A model generated the notes under the pieces. The model had not been told where the DNA came from, ran no database searches, and saw only the letters and a program-made list of their open reading frames with translations. Of a stretch of 64,000 nucleotides of DNA, positions 24,066 to 31,949 are shown piece by piece. Each line of letters starts with the position of its first letter. Position 1 is the stretch's first letter. Both the position numbers and the translations under genes were made by a program. The DNA is from Oscillibacter faecalis_A (GTDB taxonomy: Bacteria > Bacillota > Clostridia > Oscillospirales > Oscillospiraceae): positions 310,001 through 374,000 of the forward strand of contig NZ_JARFXX010000001.1 of the NCBI RefSeq assembly GCF_029218125.1, read 5' to 3'.

Positions 24066-24162
24066 TATAACCGGCTATCACCTCAACGATAGCCGCTCCG
24101 CAATTTCAGAGCGGCTTTTCCTGATTTTCCGCGCATGGGCGGCGGCGCCGTGCCGCCCATTT
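24066..24162. repeat. Cluster of hairpins in the gap upstream of nhaC
   Basis: CGGCTATC / GATAGCCG (8 bp), then CCGCTC / GAGCGG followed by CTTTTCC on the plus strand, then ATGGGCGGC / GTGCCGCCCAT. The middle one looks like a plus-strand terminator, but there is no plus-strand gene upstream of it before the nhaC promoter. No ORF is supported between 23922 and 24284. Confidence 0.4.
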
Positions 24163-24221
24163 CCACGCTTCCATTTTATAGGAGATACCCGGTCGGCTCC
24201 TGTCGAGATCCGTCGGCCCGT

Positions 24222-24260
24222 AAAATAAAATCAGGGCGGCGCTTGCAGAGAGCGCCGCCC
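24222..24260 (-). terminator. Terminator of the HAD phosphatase gene
   Basis: 10-bp stem GGGCGGCGCT / AGCGCCGCCC, followed on the minus strand by TGATTTTATTTTA. Confidence 0.85.
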
Positions 24261-24284
24261 TATACGAATTTGCAGTTCGGAACC

Positions 24285-24938
24285 TCAGCCCAAGATAACC
24301 GCCTTCAGCTCCGCCGTTGTGTCCGCCAGCACATCCGCCCCGGCGTCCACTAAATTTTCCCGGCTGCGGAAGCCCCACGTCACGCCGCAGGCCCGCAGTC
24401 CGGCGTTGTGCCCGGTGTGGATGTCCACATCGCTGTCGCCTACCATCAGGGTCTCGCCGGGCTCTGCCCCCAGCCTTTCCATAATGCCCTTTGCCACGCC
24501 GGGGTCCGGCTTCACCGGCGTTCCCGGGATATTTCCCCGGACCAACCGGAATATTCCGGGGAAGTAGTGCTCCACGATGACCCGGCTGAACTCGTCCGCC
24601 TTGTTGGAGCACACCGCCATCTGAAGCCCCCGGTCATGCAGCTCCCGCAGCAGCTCCGGGATGCCGGGGTAGGGGTTTGTGCTCTCCATGTTGTGTGCGC
24701 CGTAATAGCGGTTGAACTGATGCAGCGTATTCGCCAGCATCAGGGGACTGCGGGCGTTTTCCGGTGAAAACCGCTCGACCAGCTTCGGAATCCCGTTTCC
24801 CACCATGGACTCCACTTCCGCCACGGTATATTCCGGCCAGTCATTTTCCCGGCAGACATAATTGGCGGCAGCCGCCAGATCACTGATGGTGTCCAGCAGC
24901 GTACCGTCCAAATCAAAAATAACAGTACGATACATCAT
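24285..24938 (-). CDS. HAD-family phosphatase, phosphoglycolate-phosphatase-like
   Basis: 217 residues. HAD motif I FDLDGTLLDT with both nucleophile and acid Asp, motif II as VCSNK, a Lys in VKPDPG, and motif IV MVGDSDVDIHTGHNAG. The helical cap between residues 15 and 80 is the C1 type of the Gph/PGMB subfamily. It hydrolyses a small phospho-metabolite; 2-phosphoglycolate is the usual assignment, but specificity cannot be read. It follows mtnA by 76 bases on the same strand. Confidence 0.82.
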   Translation of the reverse strand: MMYRTVIFDLDGTLLDTISDLAAAANYVCRENDWPEYTVAEVESMVGNGIPKLVERFSPENARSPLMLANTLHQFNRYYGAHNMESTNPYPGIPELLRELHDRGLQMAVCSNKADEFSRVIVEHYFPGIFRLVRGNIPGTPVKPDPGVAKGIMERLGAEPGETLMVGDSDVDIHTGHNAGLRACGVTWGFRSRENLVDAGADVLADTTAELKAVILG

Positions 24939-25014
24939 GCGTTGCCTTTCCTGTTTCTCCGCTGCGGCGCAAAGCGCACCGCCGTATTCCTATTTGTATA
25001 AATTTCCTATTGAA

Positions 25015-26091
25015 TTACTTCGTTTTAAAAAGTGCCGCCAGACTCTCGGTAAAGGGCGGATAGCAGATGCCCTTTTCCGTCACGATACCGGTGAGCAGGC
25101 TGTGGTCCGTCACATCAAAGGAGGGATTGAAGCACTTGACCTCCGGCAGAGCCATGGGCTTTTCGTACCAGAGACTTTTGATCTCATCACCGTCCCGCAA
25201 CTCAATGGGGATATGCGCCCCATCCGGGCAGCTCATGTCAATGGTAGAGGTGGGCCCCAGCGTGTAAACCGGGATGCCATAATACTTCGCCAGAATGGCT
25301 ACGCCGCTGGTGCCGATCTTGTTGGCAAAGTCGCCGTTGGCGGCAATGCGGTCACAGCCCACGAAGCAGGCCTGCACCCAGCCGTTTTTCATCACCATAG
25401 AGGCCATGTTGTCGCAGATAAGGGTCACATCCACCCCTGCCCGCTGCAATTCATAGCTGGTGAGCCGGGCGCCCTGCAAAAGCGGACGGGTCTCGTCGGC
25501 GAATACCTTCACCCTCATGCCACGCTCCGCCGCTAAAAAGAACGGCCCCTGTGCCGTGCCGTATCGGGAGGTAGCCAGCGGCCCGGCATTGCAGTGGGTC
25601 AAAACACCGTCTCCCTCGTGGAGCAAACTCAGTCCATACTCGGAAATGGCCCTGCACTTGGCAATATCGTCCTCGTGAATTGCCACGGCCCGCTGGTACA
25701 GCGCGTTCAGCAGCGCCTCCCGGTCCTCGCTCCGGTGGGCCTGCGCCGTTTTCATCATTTCGCCCAGCGCCCAGCGGAGATTCACCGCCGTGGGCCGCGC
25801 CGCGCCCAGAAGCTCTGCGTCCACGCTGAGCTTCCTCAAAAATACCTCGGTATCCTTTGCGTCGATATCCCGGGCCAGCCGGTACAGGCAGTACCCCGCG
25901 CAGATGCCGATAGCCGGTGCGCCACGGATGCGGAGCTTTTTGATGGCCTCTACCATCTCCTCCGGCGTCCGCAGCTCGATCTCCCGCTCCTCGTTGGGAA
26001 GAAGCGTCTGGTCAATGATGTACAGCCGCTCCGCCGCCTTATCATAGCGGATGTTCTGCACATGGGTCACCTTGCGAATATTCTCGTCCAT
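25015..26091 (-). CDS. mtnA: S-methyl-5-thioribose-1-phosphate isomerase
   Basis: 358 residues. It isomerises 5-methylthioribose-1-phosphate to the ribulose form in salvage of methylthioadenosine. Landmarks are RIRGAPAIGICAGYCLYRLA, TRPLLQGARLTSYELQRAGV, and VGCDRIAANGDFANKIGTSG with the catalytic Cys/Asp region. The isomerase fold is shared with eIF2B-alpha, but these motifs mark MtnA. No other methionine-salvage gene (mtnK, mtnB, mtnD or an aldolase) is in the window, so it may serve a partial route. It is 12 bases after the nitroreductase gene and co-directional. Confidence 0.9.
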   Translation of the reverse strand: MDENIRKVTHVQNIRYDKAAERLYIIDQTLLPNEEREIELRTPEEMVEAIKKLRIRGAPAIGICAGYCLYRLARDIDAKDTEVFLRKLSVDAELLGAARPTAVNLRWALGEMMKTAQAHRSEDREALLNALYQRAVAIHEDDIAKCRAISEYGLSLLHEGDGVLTHCNAGPLATSRYGTAQGPFFLAAERGMRVKVFADETRPLLQGARLTSYELQRAGVDVTLICDNMASMVMKNGWVQACFVGCDRIAANGDFANKIGTSGVAILAKYYGIPVYTLGPTSTIDMSCPDGAHIPIELRDGDEIKSLWYEKPMALPEVKCFNPSFDVTDHSLLTGIVTEKGICYPPFTESLAALFKTK

Positions 26092-26103
26092 ATCCCGTCC
26101 TCC

Positions 26104-26625
26104 TTACACGCGAAGGATACGCCCCTCCTTGCGGGGCTTGTCACCCAGAACCGGCGCATCGGTATAGCCCAAGATGCAGTTGCCGACACCCTTCCACGTC
26201 TCGCCAAGGCCCCACTTCTTCAGCAGCGCCTTGCCCTCGGGCCGTTCAAAGGTCTCGATGGCCCGGTTGATCCAGCAGGAGCCCACGCCCAGCGCCGCCG
26301 CCGCGTTCATCAGGTTCCCAATGACAAGGGCGCCATCCTGAAGCCAGCAGGGGTATGTGCTGTCGGACAGCACCACCACCGCCATCGGCGCGCCGTAAAA
26401 GGGATGTCCGTCGGCATCGCCGAACAGCTCCGCGTTCACCCGCTCCAGCAGTGCCAGCGTCTCACGGTCCTGCACCACTACCAGCTTGGTGCTCTGGAGA
26501 TTTTTCGCGGAGGGTGCGTAAATGCCCGCCTCCAAAATGGCGTTCAGGTCCTCCTCCCGGACAGGCTCCGGGCGAAAGCTGCGGATGCTGCGGCGCTCCT
26601 TTAAAATCTTCAGTGTCTCGTTCAT
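26104..26625 (-). CDS. Nitroreductase-family FMN protein
   Basis: 173 residues from the ATG at 26625 (AAAGGGAG upstream), the short form of the family. The N-terminal FMN-binding Arg cluster is ERRSIRSFRPEPV, then IYAPSAKNLQSTKLVVVQD, and GVGSCWINRAI around the middle. These enzymes reduce nitro groups, quinones or flavins with NAD(P)H in the cytosol, or dehalogenate or dealkylate. The substrate is unknown. It is the first gene of the unit with mtnA and the HAD phosphatase, behind a promoter at 26689-26717. Confidence 0.85.
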   Translation of the reverse strand: MNETLKILKERRSIRSFRPEPVREEDLNAILEAGIYAPSAKNLQSTKLVVVQDRETLALLERVNAELFGDADGHPFYGAPMAVVVLSDSTYPCWLQDGALVIGNLMNAAAALGVGSCWINRAIETFERPEGKALLKKWGLGETWKGVGNCILGYTDAPVLGDKPRKEGRILRV

Positions 26626-26688
26626 GCTCGTTGCTCCCTTTCTCAAATGCTCCGGTGCTTCGCCGGGCGCTTTTTTCATTCTGCGGCT

Positions 26689-26717
26689 ATTGTATCACGC
26701 TTTTTTCAAATCGCCAA
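26689..26717 (-). promoter_or_regulatory. Promoter of the nitroreductase-mtnA-phosphatase unit
   Basis: Minus strand TTGGCG, 17 bases, TACAAT, about 65 bases before the ATG. Confidence 0.6.
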
Positions 26718-26787
26718 CGGTTATTTCGCCAAAATGCTCCCCCGGCCGCTTTTTTAACGGCTCAGACAGATGTTTACATTTTAACCA

Positions 26788-26816
26788 TTGAACCGCCCGG
26801 TCCACGCCTTTATAAT
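26788..26816 (+). promoter_or_regulatory. Sigma-A promoter of the nucleoside-kinase-like gene
   Basis: TTGAAC, 17 bases, TATAAT, 43 bases before the ATG at 26860. Confidence 0.8.
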
Positions 26817-26859
26817 AAAGTCATCAAATCCGCCATCTGATATTGGAAGGAGACCCACT

Positions 26860-28527
26860 ATGGAACAGACTATGCTGAACGTCACCGTAAACGGAAGCAC
26901 TCGCCAATACCCCGCCGGGACGCCGTTTCGCGTCATTGCTGCCGACCATCAGGCTGAGATTCCCCACGATATTCTGCTGGTAAACCGGGACGGCAAGCTC
27001 CGGGAGCTGCACAAAGTACTGGACCGGGACTGCACACTGTCCTTCATCACCGCCGCCGACAAGCCCGGACGCCAGACCTATGAGCGCAGCGCCATCTTGC
27101 TGATGCTGAAAGCCTTTTATGATACGGTAGGCCGGGAAAATGCGGAGCGAATCACCGTGGAGTTTTCCCTGAGCAACGCTCTGTTCTGCCGCGCCAAAGG
27201 GCAGTTCACGCCGGATAAGGCTCTGCTGGAAAGGGTAGAGGCCCGGATGCGGGAGCTCGCCGCCCAGGCGCTGCCCATTGAAAAGCGCTCCGTCAACATT
27301 GACGATGCCGTAGCCATGTTCCGCGCCTGCGGCCTTGAGGACAAGGCCCGTCTTCTGAGCTACCGCATCAACTCCCATGTAAACGTCTACACGCTGGACG
27401 GTTTTACGGATTATTTCTACGGCTATATGGTGCCGGACACCGGCTATCTCAAATGGTTCGCACTGGAGTCCTTTGCCGATGGCTTCATTCTCCGTCTGCC
27501 GGATCAGGCAGACCCGGAAAAGTTAGGGGACTTCAAGCCCCCCATGAAGGTCTTTCAGGCCATGCACGAGGCTGAGGACCTCTCCGCAGTACTCCACATC
27601 TCCGATGTAGGGGAGATGAACGATGTCATCTCCCGGGGGCAGGCCACACAGATGATTCTCTCCCACGAGGCCATGATGGAAAAGCAGATCGGCGACATCG
27701 CCCACGAGATCGCCGCCCGGAAGGGCGTTCGCTTCGTGATGATCGCGGGCCCGTCCTCCTCCGGCAAGACCACGTTCTCCCATCGTCTTTCCACCCAGCT
27801 CATCGCCTGCGGTCTGCGGCCCCACGCCATCGCCACGGATAACTATTTCCGCAACCGTGCGGACACCCCCCGGGACGAGCGGGGCGAATACGATTTTGAG
27901 TGTCTGGGCGCCATGGACGTGGAAGGCTTCAACCGGGATATGAACCGCCTTTTGAACGGCGAGACCGTGGAGATGCCCACCTATAACTTCATCAAGGGTG
28001 TCCGGGAGTACAACGGTGAGACACTGACGCTGGGGGAGAACGATGTGCTGGTCATTGAGGGCATCCACTGCCTGAACGATGAATTTTCCAAGGCGCTGCC
28101 CAAGGAGAGCAAGTACCGCATCTACATCAGCTGCCTGACCACCCTGAATGTGGATGACCACAACCGCATCCCCACCACAGACGCCCGTCTGCTGCGCCGT
28201 ATTGAGCGGGATGCCCGCACCCGGGGCTACGGTGCCCGGGCCACCATTAAAATGTGGCCCTCCGTCCGCCGGGGCGAGGAGGAAAACATCTTCCCCTATC
28301 AGGACAGCGCCGACACCGTGTTCAACTCCGCTCTGATCTACGAAACAGCCCTGCTGAAGCCCTATGTGGAGCCGCTGCTGTTCGGCGTGCCCCATGACTG
28401 CCCGGAATATCTGGAGGCCAAGCGGCTTTTGAAATTCCTGAACTACTTCCTGCCCCTGCCGGCGGACAACGTTCCCAAGACCTCGCTGCTGCGGGAGTTC
28501 GTGGGCGGCGGCTGTTATAAGACCTGA
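26860..28527 (+). CDS. TGS-domain uridine-kinase-like P-loop protein
   Basis: 555 residues from the ATG at 26860 (GAAGGAG upstream). Residues 1-60 resemble a TGS domain, and about 60-200 resemble the second additional domain of threonyl-tRNA synthetase (ThrS). The C-terminal half is a phosphoribulokinase/uridine-kinase fold with P-loop IAGPSSSGKTTFSHRL, acceptor region ATDNYFRNRADTPRDE and VIEGIHCLND. This fusion is widespread in Clostridia and annotated as nucleoside kinase; its real substrate is not established to my knowledge. It is monocistronic with its own promoter and terminator. Confidence 0.82.
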   Translation: MEQTMLNVTVNGSTRQYPAGTPFRVIAADHQAEIPHDILLVNRDGKLRELHKVLDRDCTLSFITAADKPGRQTYERSAILLMLKAFYDTVGRENAERITVEFSLSNALFCRAKGQFTPDKALLERVEARMRELAAQALPIEKRSVNIDDAVAMFRACGLEDKARLLSYRINSHVNVYTLDGFTDYFYGYMVPDTGYLKWFALESFADGFILRLPDQADPEKLGDFKPPMKVFQAMHEAEDLSAVLHISDVGEMNDVISRGQATQMILSHEAMMEKQIGDIAHEIAARKGVRFVMIAGPSSSGKTTFSHRLSTQLIACGLRPHAIATDNYFRNRADTPRDERGEYDFECLGAMDVEGFNRDMNRLLNGETVEMPTYNFIKGVREYNGETLTLGENDVLVIEGIHCLNDEFSKALPKESKYRIYISCLTTLNVDDHNRIPTTDARLLRRIERDARTRGYGARATIKMWPSVRRGEEENIFPYQDSADTVFNSALIYETALLKPYVEPLLFGVPHDCPEYLEAKRLLKFLNYFLPLPADNVPKTSLLREFVGGGCYKT

Positions 28528-28541
28528 ACCATACCCGCACT

Positions 28542-28579
28542 GCGCCGGGACTGCCTGTCGGCAGCCCCGGCGCTTTTTT
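28542..28579 (+). terminator. Terminator of the nucleoside-kinase-like gene
   Basis: Stem GCGCCGGG and CCCCGGCGC with an inner CTGCC/GGCAG pairing and TGTC loop, then six T. Confidence 0.9.
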
Positions 28580-28601
28580 CGCCCGCTCAAGGTCCCCCGG
28601 C

Positions 28602-28630
28602 GCATAAGCCCCCGCCTCCCCGCATAGGAT
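28602..28630 (+). promoter_or_regulatory. Candidate sigma-E (sporulation) promoter of spoIIID
   Basis: GCATAAG, 14-base spacer, CATAGGAT. The -10 fits CATANNNT and the -35 fits the ATA core of sigma-E promoters. It lies about 30 bases before the gene, and no sigma-A pair is visible in this short gap. Confidence 0.45.
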
Positions 28631-28660
28631 GAACCAACAAAAGGCGGGGAGTGTTGTGCT

Positions 28661-28909
28661 TTGAAGGGAAACATGGAGGAGCGGGCCGAGCGCCTTGCCC
28701 TTTACATCATAGAAAACCGGACCACGGTCCGCGCCGCCGCTGCCAAATTCGGAATCAGCAAATCCACGGTACATAAGGACATCTCCGAGCGGCTGCCGCA
28801 GTTCAACCGCACGCTGTATCTTCAGGTCAAGGAGGTGCTGGACGTCAACAAGGCCCAGCGCCATATCCGGGGCGGCATCGCCACCCGGAAAAAATACCGG
28901 GGCGCGTAG
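28661..28909 (+). CDS. spoIIID: Sporulation transcription regulator SpoIIID
   Basis: 82 residues, matching the family. The opening KGNMEERAERLALYIIENRT and helix-turn-helix KFGISKSTVHKDISERLPQ are diagnostic, followed by the basic AQRHIRGGIATRKKY. SpoIIID acts in the mother cell after engulfment, activating or repressing sigma-E genes including sigK. I take the TTG at 28661 as start because clostridial relatives begin MKGN/MKGS-EER at this point, with GGGGAG upstream; the ATG at 28673 is closer to AAGGG but would trim the conserved start. This gene is the best evidence that the organism forms spores. Confidence 0.92.
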   Translation: MKGNMEERAERLALYIIENRTTVRAAAAKFGISKSTVHKDISERLPQFNRTLYLQVKEVLDVNKAQRHIRGGIATRKKYRGA

Positions 28910-28929
28910 CGCGGAAAGGGGAGACGTTC

Positions 28930-29178
28930 ATGGCTGTACGCAACAACAACTGCTGCCGGCCAAATCCGCCGCAGGAGCCTGCCGTGCCGCCGCTGCCCGT
29001 GGCGGAAACAGCGGCGGAGCCGGTGATGCGCCGCTGGCCCCACCCCATTGCGGAGGCGGACACCCAACCGGAGGAAACGCTGTCCGCGGCGCTGTGCCGC
29101 ATCGACTGCGAGCTGGCCCGCCAGACCCGGCTGCTGGAGGACATCCGCACACTGTTGGAGCGGCGCGTCGACCGCTGA
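28930..29178 (+). CDS. Small Pro/Ala-rich protein of unknown function
   Basis: 82 residues with a good RBS (AAAGGGGAG). The first 50 residues are Pro-rich with a Cys pair (NNNCCRPNPPQEP) and look unfolded. The last 30 form a likely amphipathic or coiled helix (LCRIDCELARQTRLLEDIRT). No signal peptide or membrane segment. It starts 20 bases after spoIIID and ends at a terminator, so it probably belongs to the same sporulation transcript and could be a spore-associated protein. That is inference from position and composition. Confidence 0.65.
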   Translation: MAVRNNNCCRPNPPQEPAVPPLPVAETAAEPVMRRWPHPIAEADTQPEETLSAALCRIDCELARQTRLLEDIRTLLERRVDR

Positions 29179-29184
29179 AGCAGG

Positions 29185-29209
29185 AGAGGCCCTGTCGGGC
29201 CTCTTTTTT
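29185..29209 (+). terminator. Terminator after the spoIIID unit
   Basis: AGAGGCCC, TGTC loop, GGGCCTC, then six T. Confidence 0.9.
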
Positions 29210-29265
29210 GTGGGCCCGGAGCGGACCGCAAATTTGTGAACAGATTTGAAATTTGTCGAAACCCC

Positions 29266-29294
29266 TTGTAATTTTCTCTCCGGCCTTATAGAAT
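29266..29294 (+). promoter_or_regulatory. Promoter of the LCP-family gene
   Basis: TTGTAA, 17 bases, TAGAAT, about 105 bases upstream of the ATG at 29400. Confidence 0.6.
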
Positions 29295-29399
29295 GGGTGA
29301 TGTGTTATGTAAATCGGCCGGTGCTGTCCGCTGCCGGTTCTTCCTTATCGAGTAAAAGAACTGCGGCCATCCGCCGCGTACAAAGGAGCGTCATTTTTT

Positions 29400-30401
29400 A
29401 TGTCCAGAGCAGCCCGCCGCCGGCAGTCCCATGGCCTGCATATTTTTCTCACCGTTATTCTGGTGATTCTCACCGCCTGCGTGGTGGTAAAGGCCTTTTT
29501 CCTGAAGGCCCCGGAGCAGAAGGCGGCGGAGTTGCCCGCCTCTCAGCCCGCAGAGGAGGAAAACAGCCCTTCCGATGAGGAGCAGGCCGCGCAGGAGGCG
29601 CTGCGCTCCCATCTGGAGCGCAAGGGCGGCTTTTATACCATCCTTGTCTCCGGCGTGGATGACGGAAACGGCGGCAGCGACACGAACATTTTAGTGGCTG
29701 TGGACACGGTGAACGGCTATGTTTACGGCGTCAGCATCCCCCGGGATTCCAAGGCCATCATTGACGGTAAGGCCCACAAAATCAACTACGCCTACAATAA
29801 GGGCGGAATCTCCCTGCTGGCGGACACGGTCTCCGAGCAGCTGGGGGTTCCCGTGGATCACACCGTCTGCGTGGACCTGAAGGGCTTCACCGCGCTGGTG
29901 GACGCTATCGGCGGCATTGATTTTGAGGTCCCCATCAACATGAACTACGATGACCCTATCCAGAACCTCAGCATCCACTTCCAGAAGGGAATGCAGCACC
30001 TCAACGGCGCGGACGCCCTGCGGGTGGTCCGCTTCCGCCACAATAACGACGGTACCGGCTACGGCAGCGAGGATCTGGGCCGTATGTCCACCCAGCAAAA
30101 TTTTTTGAAGGCCGTGGCAAAAAAGATGTTCACCGCCGGGAACATCGCCACAAAAATCGACGATTACGCCCGCATTTTTAATCAGTACGTGGAAACCGAC
30201 CTGACGCTGGGAAACCTCGTCTGGCTGGGAACGGAGGTGCTGAAAATGGGTGTGGACAAAATCGACTTCTCCACACTGCCGAATGAATGGCACTCTCCCT
30301 ACATTTATCTGGACCCCACCGAGACCCTGACGGTGGTGAACACCTACCTCAATCCCTATGTGGAGGACCGGACTGCGGAGGACCTGAATCTCCCGTCCTG
30401 A
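29400..30401 (+). CDS. LytR-CpsA-Psr (LCP) family cell-wall glycopolymer ligase
   Basis: 333 residues. One N-terminal membrane segment (about 14-36), an acidic Glu-rich spacer (about 42-75), then the extracellular LCP domain. Family features: ILVSGVDDGNGGSDTNILVAV, then the Arg of VSIPRDSKAI, HKINYAYNKGG, and RVVRFRHNNDGTGYGSEDLG with the conserved Arg/Asp residues. These enzymes attach teichoic-acid-like or other polymers to peptidoglycan using a lipid-linked donor. AAAGGAG lies 11 bases before the ATG. It is 21 bases upstream of an SLH-transglutaminase gene and probably co-transcribed. Confidence 0.92.
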   Translation: MSRAARRRQSHGLHIFLTVILVILTACVVVKAFFLKAPEQKAAELPASQPAEEENSPSDEEQAAQEALRSHLERKGGFYTILVSGVDDGNGGSDTNILVAVDTVNGYVYGVSIPRDSKAIIDGKAHKINYAYNKGGISLLADTVSEQLGVPVDHTVCVDLKGFTALVDAIGGIDFEVPINMNYDDPIQNLSIHFQKGMQHLNGADALRVVRFRHNNDGTGYGSEDLGRMSTQQNFLKAVAKKMFTAGNIATKIDDYARIFNQYVETDLTLGNLVWLGTEVLKMGVDKIDFSTLPNEWHSPYIYLDPTETLTVVNTYLNPYVEDRTAEDLNLPS

Positions 30402-30422
30402 CCTCCGGAAAGGAGCAAGCTC

Positions 30423-31895
30423 TTGAAAAAACGCATTCTCTCCTGTCTTCTGGCGCTGTCCATGCTGTCCGTCCCCGCACTGGCGGCGGAAAGCGGCACG
30501 GAAAACCTTGTCCGCTCCAAGACCTACACCGGCCAGTTCTCCGATCTGCCGGAGGACCACACCTTTTATAAAAATGTAGCCGCTCTGTACGAATACGGCC
30601 TCTCCGTGGGACAGGCCGACGGGACCTTCGGCCTCACCGCCCCCATGACCGTGGGGCAGACCGTTATTTTTGCCGGACGTATCCGCAGCCTTTACCGCAC
30701 CGGAGACCCGGAGGCAGGTCCCGCCGCCTTTGCTGCGGCGGCTGTCAGCCAGAAGGACGCCTGGCGGGTCTATGCCCCCTATCTCTGGTATCTCCAATCC
30801 GAGGGCGTATTGGATAAGGCGCTGGATGACTGCCTGACCCAGCCTGCCACCCGGGCGCAGATGGCCCATGTGCTGGCAAATCTTCTGCCGGAGGAGGCAC
30901 TGCCCCTCATCAACGATTCCCTTGTCACACAGGGCTATGCCAGCCGCCGCCGAATTACGGACGTCACGGAATACACGCCCTACTATCAGGACATTTTAAA
31001 GCTCTACCGCTGCGGCGTCAGCATCGGCAGCGACACCGCCGGCTCGTTTTTCCCCAACGCTCCCATTACCCGAGGCGCGGCGGCGGCCATGCTGACCCGA
31101 ATCGTGGACCCGACCCTGCGGCTGACGCCGGACTGGAATCTCACTGACCTTTTCAGTGCCGAGGGCGCGGCCTACGAGGATTTCGTGACGATTGGGGAAT
31201 ACATTGCCGCCCCGGCCACGGCGGCGGACTACGATTCGGACATCCGCTATATGCTCGCACAGGGGGAGCATACGCTGACTGTCCAAAATCCCGCCGGCTT
31301 TACCATCCCGGCGGCACAGGAAACGCTGAACGCCGCACTGCTTGCGGTAAAGCGCTACTGTGAGCAGGGCTACAACAACGCCGCCTGCACCTATTCGCCC
31401 GCCGGCACCATGACGGTAAAGTTCAGCTCCATCGCCGGGGACAAAACCGAGGAATACCGGGCGGAGGCCCTCTCCGCCGCCATCGCCGTGCATGACCAGC
31501 TGTGGGAGCAGGGCATCATCACCGCCGCCTCTACCCAGCGGGAGACCGCGTGGGCCTACTATCAGTGGATCGCCGCCAACTGCGTCTACGATGACGCCGG
31601 GGACAATACCTCCGTCAGCCATCTGCCCTACAGCGTGTTCCATAACGGCAAGGCTGTGTGCGATGGTTACACCGGCGCGTATAACCTTCTATTGAAGTTA
31701 GAGGGCATCGACTGCTATGCTCTCCCCAACGCCACTCACATCTGGACGGTCGCCGTGCTGGATGGGAAGACCGTCCATATTGATGCCACATGGGGCGATC
31801 AGGGAGCCACGGCAGCGGAGGAATACTTCGCTATGACGCCGGAGCAGTCCTACACGCTGCACCCATGGCCCAAGGAAAACGAGCGGCCGGATTGA
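30423..31895 (+). CDS. Secreted protein with SLH repeats and a transglutaminase-like domain
   Basis: 490 residues from a TTG start (GGAAAGGAG upstream). Signal peptide residues 1-20 (ending LAAES). SLH-type repeats lie in about 35-220 (YEYGLSVGQADGTFGLTAPM; RCGVSIGSDTAGSFFPNAPI). The C-terminal 110 residues are a transglutaminase/protease-like domain with the Cys in GKAVCDGYTGAY, His in NATHIWTVAVLDG and Asp in VHIDATWGD, so the catalytic triad is complete. Such proteins crosslink or cleave peptides at the surface. It pairs with the LCP gene just upstream; the substrate is unknown. Confidence 0.88.
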   Translation: MKKRILSCLLALSMLSVPALAAESGTENLVRSKTYTGQFSDLPEDHTFYKNVAALYEYGLSVGQADGTFGLTAPMTVGQTVIFAGRIRSLYRTGDPEAGPAAFAAAAVSQKDAWRVYAPYLWYLQSEGVLDKALDDCLTQPATRAQMAHVLANLLPEEALPLINDSLVTQGYASRRRITDVTEYTPYYQDILKLYRCGVSIGSDTAGSFFPNAPITRGAAAAMLTRIVDPTLRLTPDWNLTDLFSAEGAAYEDFVTIGEYIAAPATAADYDSDIRYMLAQGEHTLTVQNPAGFTIPAAQETLNAALLAVKRYCEQGYNNAACTYSPAGTMTVKFSSIAGDKTEEYRAEALSAAIAVHDQLWEQGIITAASTQRETAWAYYQWIAANCVYDDAGDNTSVSHLPYSVFHNGKAVCDGYTGAYNLLLKLEGIDCYALPNATHIWTVAVLDGKTVHIDATWGDQGATAAEEYFAMTPEQSYTLHPWPKENERPD

Positions 31896-31909
31896 CCGGA
31901 AACACAAAC

Positions 31910-31949
31910 AAAAGGACCTTTGCGGTAAAAACCGCAAAGGTCCTTTTTT
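31910..31949. terminator. Bidirectional terminator
   Basis: 17-bp perfect stem (AAAAGGACCTTTGCGGT, AAAA loop) between the convergent SLH-transglutaminase and DUF3810 genes. Confidence 0.92.

Noticed and set aside
24106..24612. 168-codon minus-strand frame overlapping the HAD phosphatase and the gap beside it
   Set aside because: It is the wrong frame of the phosphatase gene extended through the terminator; no RBS and Arg/Gly-rich shadow composition.
27523..28674. 383-codon minus-strand frame opposite the nucleoside-kinase-like gene
   Set aside because: Antisense shadow; the plus-strand gene has a promoter, RBS, P-loop and terminator.
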